From positions 62,001-126,000 of the forward strand of contig JALRME010000020.1 in the NCBI GenBank assembly GCA_026120035.1: DNA of 64,000 bases, written 5' to 3'. The first letter of the stretch is position 1. Each line of letters starts with the position of its first letter. The DNA is from Coleophoma eucalyptorum. Its lineage: Eukaryota; Ascomycota; Leotiomycetes; Helotiales; Dermateaceae. The notes under the pieces were generated by a model, which was given only the letters and a program-made list of their open reading frames with translations, was not told where the DNA came from and searched no databases. Positions 1 through 9,689 of the stretch are shown here, piece by piece. The position numbers were made by a program, and so were the translations under genes.

Positions 1-48
1 TCTTTAATTACCATCCCTCTATTTCCTTCTGCTGACTTACTACTACAG

Positions 49-1201
49 AAGCGCAAGCGTCAGTCCGGTGCTAACCTTCCTGTCAATGGCTCAACTCCTG
101 CCGTCGCTTCTGATGGAGTCGATACCTCAAAACCAACAGCCGTTTTCAAGCCCACGAAAGGAAGAGAATGGACTGTAAGTGTGGCACTGCCCGGAAGTAT
201 CATTGCAAAGTAAGACCGTACACACCTTTTGTGTCAACATTGCTAACTCTGCTAGTGCCCAATCTCATGAACTTCGAACCTCCATGGCGGGTCACATAGC
301 CCGCGCTCTCTCGGTATTCTGCGTCGACGAAATCATAATATTCTCAGATGGAAACGTCCCTACCTCAAACAAACGACACCATAACCGCGCGCACTCCCAC
401 GGACATTATGCGGATTCTTCAGAAGACGAATACACTGGCACTTCGGACCCAGATCACTTCCTCGTCCACCTTCTCAGCTACCTCGAAACCCCACCACATC
501 TACGCAGACATCTTTTTCCTTTACATCCTAATCTGAGAACGGCAGGTACCTTGCCGAGTCTGGATCTGCCGCATCACCTGAGGGCCGATGAATGGTGTCC
601 TTTCCGGGAAGGCGTTACAAAAGAATGCGGTGCAGGAACCACAGTTGTCGAAGCTGGGCTAAGAATACCTGTAACAGTCGATGCTGAAATACCGCCGAAA
701 ACAAGAGTCACTCTGAAGTTCGACGAGAGTGCTGAAGCAGCGAATCAAAATAATGCAAGTTCTGAAATCAAGGCAGAAGCCGTGAATCCAAATGAGCCAA
801 GAGAGGAGGGAGGGTATTACTGGGGGTTTAATGTGCGAAGGGCGGCATCTCTCAGTGATGTCTTCACCGAGTGCGCGTATGACGGCGGCTACGATGTGAC
901 CATAGGTACATCAGAACGAGGATCTTCTGTCGAGTCTCTGTATTCTGGCAGCGAGGAAGAGCAAAAAGTTGGAAAATTCAGTCATCTTTTAATTGTTTTT
1001 GGAGGCGTTGCGGGTCTGGAAGTCGCAGTTAAAAACGACCCAGAGCTTCAGCAGCTGCAGGTGACCGAGGCTAAGGACGTCTTCGACCGGTGGATCGATG
1101 TTTGTCCTGGACAAGGAAGTCGAACTATCAGAACAGAAGAAGCTGTTTGGATTGGACTGATGGGATTGCGGAGGCTGGTAGTCAGCAACGGCGAGCAATG
1201 A
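49..1201 (+). CDS. SPOUT-class RNA methyltransferase (SPOUT1/C9orf114 family), 3' part
   Basis: This is the downstream part of a gene that starts before the window. Bases 1-48 look like the tail of an intron (branch-like gctgac, then ctactacag). Exons are 49-209 and 256-1201, separated by a 46-base intron (gtaagacc...gctag). The protein begins in a basic stretch (KRKRQ) and then shows GREWTVSVALPGSII and SMAGHIARALSVFCVDEI. The C-terminal half contains YYWGFNVRRAASLSDVF and GYDVTIGTSERG, which are hallmark motifs of the trefoil-knot DUF171/SPOUT1 family. Family members are putative SAM-dependent RNA methyltransferases, nuclear or nucleolar in eukaryotes. An acidic insert lies between the two halves (about 715-800). 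The family call rests on these motifs. The substrate is not inferable from the sequence. Confidence 0.88.
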
Positions 1202-1779
1202 AATGATACCTTCGTACCTCGCCCTAATCATGTCCAAACCTCCCAGTGTGTAGTGGTTACTCTTCTGAGAAATGACTTCGTATTGATATTGCCTGAATGC
1301 GATTAAATATAGCCAATATGAGGAATCCACCTCATTGGTTAGGCAGCAGTCTAGCAACGGCGCAGCGTGGGATAAGTCACGTGCCGCATTTTTGGTCCCC
1401 TGTAATAGGTGCCGAAGTGGAAATTAAACAGCTAGGTGAGCGCAGTCCAAAGGACGCACCAAGAGCCAAACCCATGCCTCCCCTTGCATCATCATGGAGC
1501 CGTTAGGAACTGGAGCAATCAGCTTGGCCGTGCAACACCCAACGGAGATTGTCACAGTGATGCTAAACTTGGTCGTGATGGGGCACAGGCATCTCCGCCT
1601 TTTCATTTAAACATCGTCGCGCGCCTCTTTCACTTTCTTCATCTCTACGATCTTGCAAGCTCAAACTTCACCCACGCTCTTTAGCAAACCCAAAATCTCT
1701 CTCAGGCTCTGCCTACCTTACACTCTTTTTATTTGAAAATACTTCTTCAAATCACATAATTCACCTTTCTAAATACATA
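1202..1779 (+). promoter_or_regulatory. Intergenic region and presumed promoter of the Kre9/Knh1-like gene
   Basis: No convincing gene is seen. The last 120 bases before the ATG at 1780 are rich in pyrimidines and A (ctctctcaggctctgcc, cactctttttatttg, cttcttcaaatcac). That composition is typical of the core promoter and 5' UTR of a highly expressed fungal gene. No specific factor site was assigned. Confidence 0.4.
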
Positions 1780-2634
1780 ATGCAGTTCTCCAAGACTCTT
1801 TTGGCCCTGGCCTCGCTGTTCGCAGCTTCCTCTGCCTACACCGTCTTGACCCCAACGCTGAATTCGACCATCTCCAAGGGAGCCAACGTGGATGTGACCT
1901 GGAGCAGCGTCGACACCGATGCCTCGACCTTCTCCATCTACTTGGTTAACTTCGCAACTGCTCACTACCCACCAACCGTTCTCTCGCTCGCCCAGAACGT
2001 TCCCCAAGCCGATGGCTCTCTCTCTGTCCGCATCCCTTGTGATGTCTCCTCTGACTATGGATGGCAAATCAACTTCATCAATGGCACCAACACTTATGTC
2101 ATCTATGCTCAATCCTCCCCATTCACCCTGACCGGCGACTGCGTTGACCCAACCACCAGCAGCTCTGCCGCAGTCTCAACCACAACCACCACTGCCTCCC
2201 AGTACATCACCGTTTACGGAAACTCAACTGTTACGGCCACCGCGACAGTCACCGCCATCAAGACCGCTGTTGAGACCGTCGCGTTTGGATCTACTCCAGT
2301 CATCTGGTTCGTGCAACCAAGTGCCGTTGTCGCTGCCGGAGCCATGTGCCCACCAGCTGCCCAACAAACCGTAACCGTTTCTGTCTATGCCAACGGTGAT
2401 TCAGTCACTTGCGGAAGCGGATCCTACCCAACATCCTACCCAGTTGCATCTTCATCCGCCGCAGGAAACTACTCCTCGCCAGCCAGTCCTCAGACCACAA
2501 CTGGTGCTGCATACTCCACTGGTGCTGTCAAGGCTACTCCCACAGCTTCCTCCGTCTACACTGGCGCTGCTTCCAGCGTCCAGGTCGGTGGTGGTGTCTT
2601 GGCCTTCGCTGCTGCCGTTGCTGCTTTGTTGTAA
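1780..2634 (+). CDS. Kre9/Knh1-like Ser/Thr-rich GPI-anchored wall protein
   Basis: A single-exon ORF of 284 residues. It begins with a clear signal peptide (MQFSKTLLALASLFAASSA). Residues about 20-122 form a beta-sandwich domain starting YTVLTPTLNSTISKGANVDV and containing VTWSSVDTDASTFSIYLV, the pattern of the fungal Kre9/Knh1 N-terminal domain (Ser-Thr-rich GPI-anchored membrane family). It is followed by a Ser/Thr/Ala-rich stalk with several N-glycosylation sequons and a hydrophobic C-terminus (VLAFAAAVAALL) preceded by small residues, as expected for a GPI attachment signal. Family members sit in the membrane or wall and are linked to beta-1,6-glucan assembly or wall architecture. The exact role here is not inferable. 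The start is supported by the signal peptide directly after the ATG and an A-rich leader. Confidence 0.88.
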   Translation: MQFSKTLLALASLFAASSAYTVLTPTLNSTISKGANVDVTWSSVDTDASTFSIYLVNFATAHYPPTVLSLAQNVPQADGSLSVRIPCDVSSDYGWQINFINGTNTYVIYAQSSPFTLTGDCVDPTTSSSAAVSTTTTTASQYITVYGNSTVTATATVTAIKTAVETVAFGSTPVIWFVQPSAVVAAGAMCPPAAQQTVTVSVYANGDSVTCGSGSYPTSYPVASSSAAGNYSSPASPQTTTGAAYSTGAVKATPTASSVYTGAASSVQVGGGVLAFAAAVAALL

Positions 2635-4370
2635 GCATCCGGAGCGGGATTGATTTTCTTTTGGGGACTCGGAGTATTGTAGGATAAGCAAGGCCCTAGG
2701 AGAAACCACTGTTAATTTAGAGCCCACATACCCTCTATGGAAGCGATTAATGATCCATGAAAGTTCCAATGATGAGACAATGATAAAATTATCCCATGTA
2801 TTTTTTCTTATCTTGGCACGAAAATAGCTATGTATATACCACAACTGATGAACTATTCATCTGCGTTTACCCGCGAGAATGCAAACAGTAAAACTCCAGG
2901 GCCACAAGCAATATCTATCCAGTATGAAGCACCTAAAAAGCACAATAGTTGCAATGGCCTTACGAGGTGAATTGAAGATATCCACGTGCTACTCCCATGT
3001 CACTTCTCCTTTCCCCTGGAGGATGAATCTCCGAAGAATGTCTCATAAGACGTTAAACATTCAACTAGAGAATGCGGCATGCATTACGAGTTACGCGAAG
3101 CGTTCGTCGGGGGAAGCTAACCGCTCCCGTGCAAGAAAATACAAGGTACCTACCTGCCTTAAAGGTAGGACCACGCGCATTTCCAGTCTCCTTTTCTTGA
3201 TTCAACACGAAACCCATTTCTCTCCCATCTAAAGGATGGATACTGAACCCCTTAGCTCGAACCAGAAACTAGCAATTAACGGTGGTGTCGCCCAAAAAGG
3301 AGTTAGAAGGAACCGTGGGTTCTGCTGGTAGCGAGCTTGTGCAGAAATGGTAGCGCGTAGCGGTGAGATTTAGACCCAACTTCACGGCGCGTTGCCTTGC
3401 CATTTATTGCCTTTTCTTCGTATCGACTCCCCTGCCAATATTGTCCAAAGGGCTTTAGCACCTAGGTGAGAAATAGGACTGGGAAACAATGGGAATGTAT
3501 TTGTTTTTCTCTGATGTAGTTCATATATGCTACGGCGATCGTCACTATAACATGCGTGTGTGCACAGATTTTCAATGATTTACGTTGGGCGTTCGTTCAG
3601 TGCAGATCCGCGCAGCAGCAGCCCTACAACATATTAATTGGATGGTTCGTTGGGCGTCGGCTATGGTGCTGAAATTGGGCTTGTCCGCCTATCTGCGAAG
3701 AACGAACTTGGGTCGTCGTCGCGAAGAGGAGAGCCAGGTAACGCGTTTTGTGGAATATAACACTCTTCGAGAGATACTTAGTGGACAATAGATTTTCGTT
3801 CTTTTGACATTGGGATATGTTTCACGCGAGTTCTTTTTGGTCTGGCTGGTGTTTTTGGTAGGTCAGTTTCTTGTCGCAATTTGATGTTGGGTACCTTCTG
3901 TACGGCGGGCTTGGGAGAATCTCGGCATGTTTGTGCCTAGCTGAGAAGCTCTGGTACCCCCGACGCCCAATAAGTAGTCAATTATGGGTACTATTCTATT
4001 AAATCCTCTGGATAGTGGGCTCTAGCATACCCCCTAGAAGCTTAAATATTAAGTCTATGGTCCAAAGAAAGAGCATGTAAAGAAATATCCCGAAATTAAT
4101 CTCGGCTGGAAGAGCTCGTGTCAGTCGATTTCAGCATCAATTAGACGGGTGCTGAATGTTCACTATTTGCGACATCTGAATTGGTGTGTCTGTCCTTTGT
4201 ATGATAATTATGAATATATCCAGCATTGTCGTAATTTTTTATCATAATCGTACGAGAATAAACGTTATCATTTCAATCCTTCCATTTAGGATCATCCGCC
4301 TGTGCCTCTTTACGCGACGAGACCTTTTCCCTCATCCCTTCACTCTAACGGCTATCAGAGGTATAGAGTA

Positions 4371-4403
4371 ACCAAACATAGACCAAACATAGACCAAACA
4401 TAG
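4371..4403. repeat. Three tandem copies of an 11-base unit
   Basis: The unit accaaacatag is repeated three times head to tail without mismatch, at 4371-4381, 4382-4392 and 4393-4403. It lies in non-coding DNA. Confidence 0.95.
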
Positions 4404-5596
4404 CAAAAGAAACACCGATCACCGAGAAAGTATCCGATAGAAAAGCACGACCCAGGTCCTAGCGATAAGAGATCCGGATAAATACATAAAACAAAGAAAA
4501 CGATCGGCAGTATAGTATTGGTTAGAAATCCCGAATCCTCTCCGCTCGAATCCTGAGGGCAGGATAAAATCTAAGATTTCGAAACCGATTGAAAGATCCT
4601 AAGATTTTCTATCGGTCTAATTTCGTCTCGAAGTGTGTTTGGGCCTTGAGAGAAGGTAATTCGATTTGTCGTGACGTGGTGTTGATTGTGATAGTAAATC
4701 TTTGTGCGACTGAGGTAGGTAGCCTTTACTTTAAGGGTTTGCGACAAAGGCCGGTGGTCATCGAGGAGCTTGATCCAGCAGTAAATTGTTGAAAGATTAA
4801 ATATCGTGATAGGTATTGCAATGCTAACTTGTGACGATTTATTTGCCATAAACTATATCAAAGTGGTCAGGTGATTGATTGTCTGCGGCTGATTTCTCGG
4901 TGAGGGTCGTGCGAGACTACGCAGGACTTTGGCAAAACACCCACGTTTGGGTTGTCGGGTGGCTCGCTTACATGGATCGCGAGGTTGCTCGGCAACTTCA
5001 TCATTATCATCCTCAGCCATGTCGACAAAGAACGCGAAAAACTTCATTTTTCGTAGGCGAAAATTGGAGGATATGGAGATTGGTTATTTAAGCGAAGCGA
5101 GGAGCAATAATTGGATAGAAGAAATGTTTGGAAAGGTTGAGGGAAAAGGAAAACAGGCGATGGGGGATTTATAGTAAGGAGTAGCATGAATGGCATCTAT
5201 GGTTGTAAGATCTCGACGTACCAGAGCCCACCTGTCTTGAAATCAATGAGAGAGGAAGGTAGACTGTTTCTGCAGCTTTAAGAAGCTATGGTGATTACCT
5301 CACTTTCGCAGAAGAAGAGCGCGCGTGTGAGTAGACAGATTGAGAAAATGGCTGGGCTGGATGTACTAAGGAGGTACCAGGAACGGCATAGGGCTGCAGT
5401 ATTGGTCCTTGTAGCTTTCTAAACCTGCTAAATGTGTTTACTAGAGAGCTTGCAAGTCTGCAGCTCATTTTCCGTTGGTTGAGTGGCACTCATGTTGTAT
5501 ACATGGGTAGTATACATATTGTTTGTATCTTTAAGTGCTCCCTGTTAATTGCCAAGAACGAATACTTCAGAGGAGGAATCCCATTTACTAAAAAAA

Positions 5597-5626
5597 GAGC
5601 TCTAGTATTACGAGCTCTAGTATTAC
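5597..5626. repeat. Perfect 15-base tandem duplication containing GAGCTC palindromes
   Basis: gagctctagtattac occurs at 5597-5611 and again at 5612-5626. It lies about 125 bases beyond the stop of the converging deacetylase gene, in its 3' flank. Confidence 0.95.
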
Positions 5627-5751
5627 TTTAAAACACTGCTGAGTCTCTGGCTTAGTAGAATTGGCAGGTAAGGTATTTATAGCTTAAACACAAGTCACAT
5701 GACACACGAAGACGACTGGTTTGGGAAAAGACAATCAACTGTGGATTAAAG

Positions 5752-6699
5752 CTATTTGACTTTGGCTTCCTCCTCGGCTGCTCTGAGCAATCCCCCAACC
5801 GATTCAACTTTCCAGTTCTCAGCTGCTAGGCCCTTCAAAACCAATTCCAGTTGCTCCGCAGAGTAATATCTTCGATCATGCATGATAATGATACCGCCTG
5901 GTTGTACCATACTTAACACATGGGCAGAATTTATCTTTGGATGGGGGATTTGAGGATCATGAGGATAGATGCTGCCTAGCACAATCCTATAACCAAGTGA
6001 TTTTGCGATCCCGAGCATTGCTTTGTTGAAGACTCCTGAGCCGGGCCGAAAGTATTTGGGGACAGTACCATCCTTACTTGGGCGATTTGGTGGTAGTAGT
6101 GCCTCCACATCTTTCATCTGCTTCTCGAGCGTTGGTAGAGGTAGCTTGAAAGATGGATAGTCGTTCCAGGCGTGATTTCCAATCTCGTGACCTTCATCAT
6201 ACATGCGTTGCAAAAGCTCTGGACGTCCCGGAACCCCGTCCACTTGACTTCCAATCACAAAGAAAGTTGCCTTGGCACCGTAAGCCTTTAAGACATCCAA
6301 CACTTGGGCTGTTGAGGTTGACGGCGCATCGTCCAGGGTGAGAGCCACCATTTTCTGAGAAAGAGGCACGTGAAATAAGACATCCGGATATTTCCACTGA
6401 AAGAAATCGATGAGAAAGTCTGGTGGCTTGTAAATCGTATATGCCAAGATCATGAAGAAGACGAGCAAGAAGCATATAACGATTGCACACATGGTACACA
6501 TTCTACGTAGGGGTGAATTGCGAGGTTTCCGGGCTCGTGCTCTAGGGTGATCATGATCGACAGGCTGTTCGTCATCGATCAGGAAATAGGGTCGAAGGGG
6601 AGAATTGTAGCTAGCCAGATATCGACAGAATTGCAGGATGGGTACGTTGAAGGCAAGCCGTCGGGCACGACGAAATAGTGGCAGGATGCTCACACGCAT
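5752..6699 (-). CDS. Membrane-anchored polysaccharide deacetylase (NodB/CE4 fold)
   Basis: A single-exon ORF, 315 residues from the ATG at 6699. The frame is open further upstream but has no ATG there. A basic cytoplasmic N-terminus with a KPRNSPLRR stretch precedes one transmembrane segment (residues about 70-90), giving a type II topology. The lumenal catalytic domain shows the NodB motifs: VALTLDDAP (121-126, metal-binding and base aspartates), HEIGNH (H171 and H176, metal ligands), RPGSG (218-222) and IIIMHD (271-275). Family enzymes remove N-acetyl groups from chitin-type or related polysaccharides. The TLDDAP form instead of TFDDGP is a variant motif, so substrate preference is uncertain. 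It is likely secretory-pathway or cell-surface bound. The ligands are present, so it is probably active. Confidence 0.85.
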   Translation of the reverse strand: MRVSILPLFRRARRLAFNVPILQFCRYLASYNSPLRPYFLIDDEQPVDHDHPRARARKPRNSPLRRMCTMCAIVICFLLVFFMILAYTIYKPPDFLIDFFQWKYPDVLFHVPLSQKMVALTLDDAPSTSTAQVLDVLKAYGAKATFFVIGSQVDGVPGRPELLQRMYDEGHEIGNHAWNDYPSFKLPLPTLEKQMKDVEALLPPNRPSKDGTVPKYFRPGSGVFNKAMLGIAKSLGYRIVLGSIYPHDPQIPHPKINSAHVLSMVQPGGIIIMHDRRYYSAEQLELVLKGLAAENWKVESVGGLLRAAEEEAKVK

Positions 6700-7347
6700 T
6701 GGGGATTCGGGGCGGCGAACCGTATGCTGAGCATTGTAGAATGGCAATATTCTTTTGCTCGCACCTTTATATTCCCATTTGGAGTTGTTATGGGTGTCGC
6801 ACGGGATGAGAATGCGAAAAGGGGTTTGATAGAACGTTGCTCTCACTTTCGATTAGCGCAGGCATCGGAGCGGGTTAACTTGGGTCCCTGCGGGGGAAAA
6901 TACGGACGCCAGTTTCTATGATTACAATGTAATATTTATAGTAGTAATGATTGTGGGTTTAGGCTGCAAACCAAAGTCAGCATGTTTTGTTGATTTAAGC
7001 GTCTTTGAATACTACCATACCCGTTTTTTTGTGTAGGCAACTACTTTACGTCCTAAAGATGCAGCATAGTATCTAGTTCACAAACCGGAGCGGGTTAACT
7101 TAGATCCTCGCCGAAGATTACGCAGCCGTCAGGCTTCCTCTGTGCACTGTCTGTAGGCAGTACATCAACTGGTTCTATAAAAGCATCTTCAAACGCTATC
7201 ATCGTCTTCATTTAGGCGGTACCTGGTACCTGGCACTTGTATTCTAAGTTCACCACCGCAACCATAGGTCGCCGACGGAGAGAGCGCCACCCTAAAGGCC
7301 AAGGCAAAGGCAAAGGCAAATCCTCAGGTCACGTTACAAGATTTACG
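6700..7347. other. Divergent intergenic region between deacetylase and sirtuin genes
   Basis: The deacetylase (minus) and sirtuin (plus) genes diverge here. The motif ggagcgggttaactt occurs twice, at about 6867 and about 7085, with similar following bases. It could be a shared promoter element or a remnant duplication. A direct duplication ggtacctggtacctgg occurs at about 7218, and (ggcaaa)n at about 7304-7321 lies just upstream of the chosen start. Confidence 0.45.
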
Positions 7348-8715
7348 ATGGGACAAGAAAATTCCCAGCTCGTGGATGATAGCGTCAAGCCTCGGGCTCT
7401 GGAATCGAGGACAATCGATTCAGTTGCGAAGTTTATCAAAGATGGCAAAGTCCGCAAGATTGTGATTATGACTGGAGCTGGGATCTCCACCAGCGCTGGT
7501 ATCCCAGATTTCAGGTCTCCCAAAACAGGCCTCTACTCAAATCTTGCGCGTCTGAATCTCCCTCATCCAGAAGCTGTCTTCGACATCTCGTTCTTTCGAG
7601 AAAATCCAAATCCCTTCTATGTTCTCGCCAAGGAACTGTACCCGGGAAAGTTTTCGCCAACTGTCTCACACGCTTTCATTGCTTTGCTGGAAAGGAAGGG
7701 CATGCTGGAGATGCTGTTCACACAGAATATCGATTGCCTTGAGCGGAAGGCCGGTGTTTCGCCTAGCAAGATAATCGAGGCACACGGAAGTTTTGCGACT
7801 CAGAGATGTATTGACTGTAAGACTGAGTATCCGGACGATCTCATGCTTGAGGCGGTTGATAGCGGAGATGTTCCTCATTGCATCACGCCACAGTGCAACG
7901 GCCTAGTTAAGCCGGACATCGTATTTTTTGGCGAAGGTTTGCCAGGGAGCTTCTTTGACAATATCGATGTCCCTTCAACTGCGGATTTGGTGATTGTTAT
8001 GGGCACAAGTTTGACCGTGGCTCCATTCTCGCAGCTACCGGGTCTAGCAAGGGAAGGTGTTCCTCGATTATTGTTCAACTTAGAAAGAGTGGGTGATCTC
8101 GGCTGTAGACCAGATGATGTCTGTGTCCTTGGTGATTGTGACAATGGAGTTCGCAAGCTTGCGGAAGCTCTAGGCTGGGGAGATGAACTGGAAGCATTAT
8201 GGAGGAAAGTGGCGGGTAAAGACAAAGAGGAAGCATTGGCAGCTGAAGAAGAAAGAAGGAGGCAGAATCTGACAAAGGACGAACTTTTGGAAGAGGAGAT
8301 TGCAAAACTGACAGGAGATGTGGACAAGACGTTGCAGATGTCTAATGACCATAAGGAATGGGTCAGCAAGGATCTGGAAGAAGACTCGAAAACGATAAAG
8401 CCAGGCGCTGGAGCTGCTGCTCTCGAGTCCATAGATGTTGCCCCCGAATCAGCTGCTTCGCAGGCGGCGGTATCATTGCTCTCACAAGAGGATGCAGGAG
8501 AGGTCATGGATAGTTGGCGCGAGGTTACTGTGAAGGAGAATCCATCAGCAACCACTCAGAGTTTGGACAATAGTGCTTCTACTCAAGGAAGCTCTATTGA
8601 GAATGCGACAGAATCACCACAGGATGTTGCAAAAGCATCGAGCACATCAGAAACCACACCATCGGCACCGCAAAAAGACATCACAGCATCGCCCGGACAA
8701 GATGCCGAGACGTAA
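7348..8715 (+). CDS. Hst2/SIRT2-like NAD-dependent protein deacetylase
   Basis: A single-exon sirtuin of 455 residues from the ATG at 7348. The frame stays open to 7237, but MGQENS fits how Hst2-type proteins begin. The Rossmann core carries GAGIS (43-47) and IPDFRS. TQNID (125-129) and the catalytic His in AHG (146) follow. A zinc-binding set sits at C154, C157, C178 and C183. FFGE and the NAD-binding GTSLTVAPF are also present. These are class I sirtuin features, and the overall match is to the cytoplasmic Hst2/SIRT2 branch. The tail after residue 320 is acidic, coiled-coil-like, then Ser/Thr/Ala-rich and probably disordered. Known family members deacylate lysines on histones and cytoplasmic proteins. 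All catalytic residues are present. Confidence 0.92.
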   Translation: MGQENSQLVDDSVKPRALESRTIDSVAKFIKDGKVRKIVIMTGAGISTSAGIPDFRSPKTGLYSNLARLNLPHPEAVFDISFFRENPNPFYVLAKELYPGKFSPTVSHAFIALLERKGMLEMLFTQNIDCLERKAGVSPSKIIEAHGSFATQRCIDCKTEYPDDLMLEAVDSGDVPHCITPQCNGLVKPDIVFFGEGLPGSFFDNIDVPSTADLVIVMGTSLTVAPFSQLPGLAREGVPRLLFNLERVGDLGCRPDDVCVLGDCDNGVRKLAEALGWGDELEALWRKVAGKDKEEALAAEEERRRQNLTKDELLEEEIAKLTGDVDKTLQMSNDHKEWVSKDLEEDSKTIKPGAGAAALESIDVAPESAASQAAVSLLSQEDAGEVMDSWREVTVKENPSATTQSLDNSASTQGSSIENATESPQDVAKASSTSETTPSAPQKDITASPGQDAET

Positions 8716-9689
8716 GCGCGAGCCCCTCATACCTAATGGCAGCGACAGCAGCGGCCTCTTTGCAGACTAGAAGCATTATATTGATGGTACTTATTTCCTG
8801 TAGCCTAAAACTATGGTCTGAATACACCTGGGTCAGTGCGATGGGTTGAATCCCGTTAGATTTCTGTGGGATATTGAGAGAGGATGGTTGCCACCCATGG
8901 TTTCGGGGAGATGAACACCTACCTTCTATTTGATGTAGAAAGATAGAATCATGTTAATGTGGTCAGGTCGTGTTGTCATTCTACAAGTGCTGAATGCTGA
9001 AGTGAAGGGTTCTGAATCCATCGCGGGTTGTGCGCATTGCAAGTGTAGCAAGTAAGACAAGTAACTCAGACCTGCCGAGGCAGTTAAAGTACAACACCAA
9101 AGAATAAAGGATAAAGACACGGGTAAGAATAAATTCTGGTTGCAAGGTAGCTATCGCCATCTACAATTCTTGGAGTAAGCTGCAATACATATGAACTCTA
9201 TGAGCTGGGCAGTAGAAGCACAATAAGTGTGCATGTTCTGTATAGCTTTGCAAAATGTCAGGACTAAGAAAGAAAACACTCGAAATTTCATTATCATTAT
9301 TGTATAAGATTTGTTATATGATACGTTTAATGCGTGTTGTATACAATGGCCCTTATGGAAATCCATGCTCTGTGCGCATAGATGTATCTGGGATGTTTTC
9401 TAGGGAGCTCCTTTGAAAGGGCTTCAAGCCTAAAGTCATTGGCCTTTCTTCACCAATGGAAATGCCCATCGTAGTGTGTCTAAACGAGGAATCTTCTCCT
9501 CTCATAACCTTATTATTTATTCTCCGTTCACGTATTGCCCAAGCCTGCAAAGCAGCACTTCATGAATTATAGTTCCCTTTTGTTGGGATGCGTGTGGGCT
9601 TAGTTCAGGAAGCCGAGCTCCGGCCACGAAAGCCAAGAAGGCATTTGACATTCGAACCATCAATTCTACCACGAGCGAAGGAATGGTCA
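8716..9689. other. Intergenic region between converging sirtuin and transporter genes
   Basis: Nearly 1 kb between two converging genes. No ORF shows family motifs or plausible splice connections. It presumably holds the two 3' UTRs. Confidence 0.5.

Larger units (their letters stand above)
2635..5751. other. Long intergenic stretch without a supported gene
   Basis: About 3.1 kb. The ORFs here are short, lack recognisable motifs and cannot be joined by convincing splice sites. A 64-codon minus-strand ORF (5047-4853) encodes a basic, cysteine-containing peptide but has no other support. The stretch holds an 11-base tandem repeat (4371-4403) and a perfect 15-base tandem duplication (5597-5626). 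Confidence 0.5.

Noticed and set aside
4853..5047. 64-codon basic minus-strand ORF
   Set aside because: No homologous motif, no splice context, and an open frame of this length is expected by chance.
5752..6846. Longer deacetylase start at 6846
   Set aside because: The codon there is GTG, not ATG. The first in-frame ATG is at 6699.
7875..8555. Long minus-strand Ser-rich ORF
   Set aside because: Lies wholly antisense to the sirtuin CDS, which has full family motifs. No independent support.
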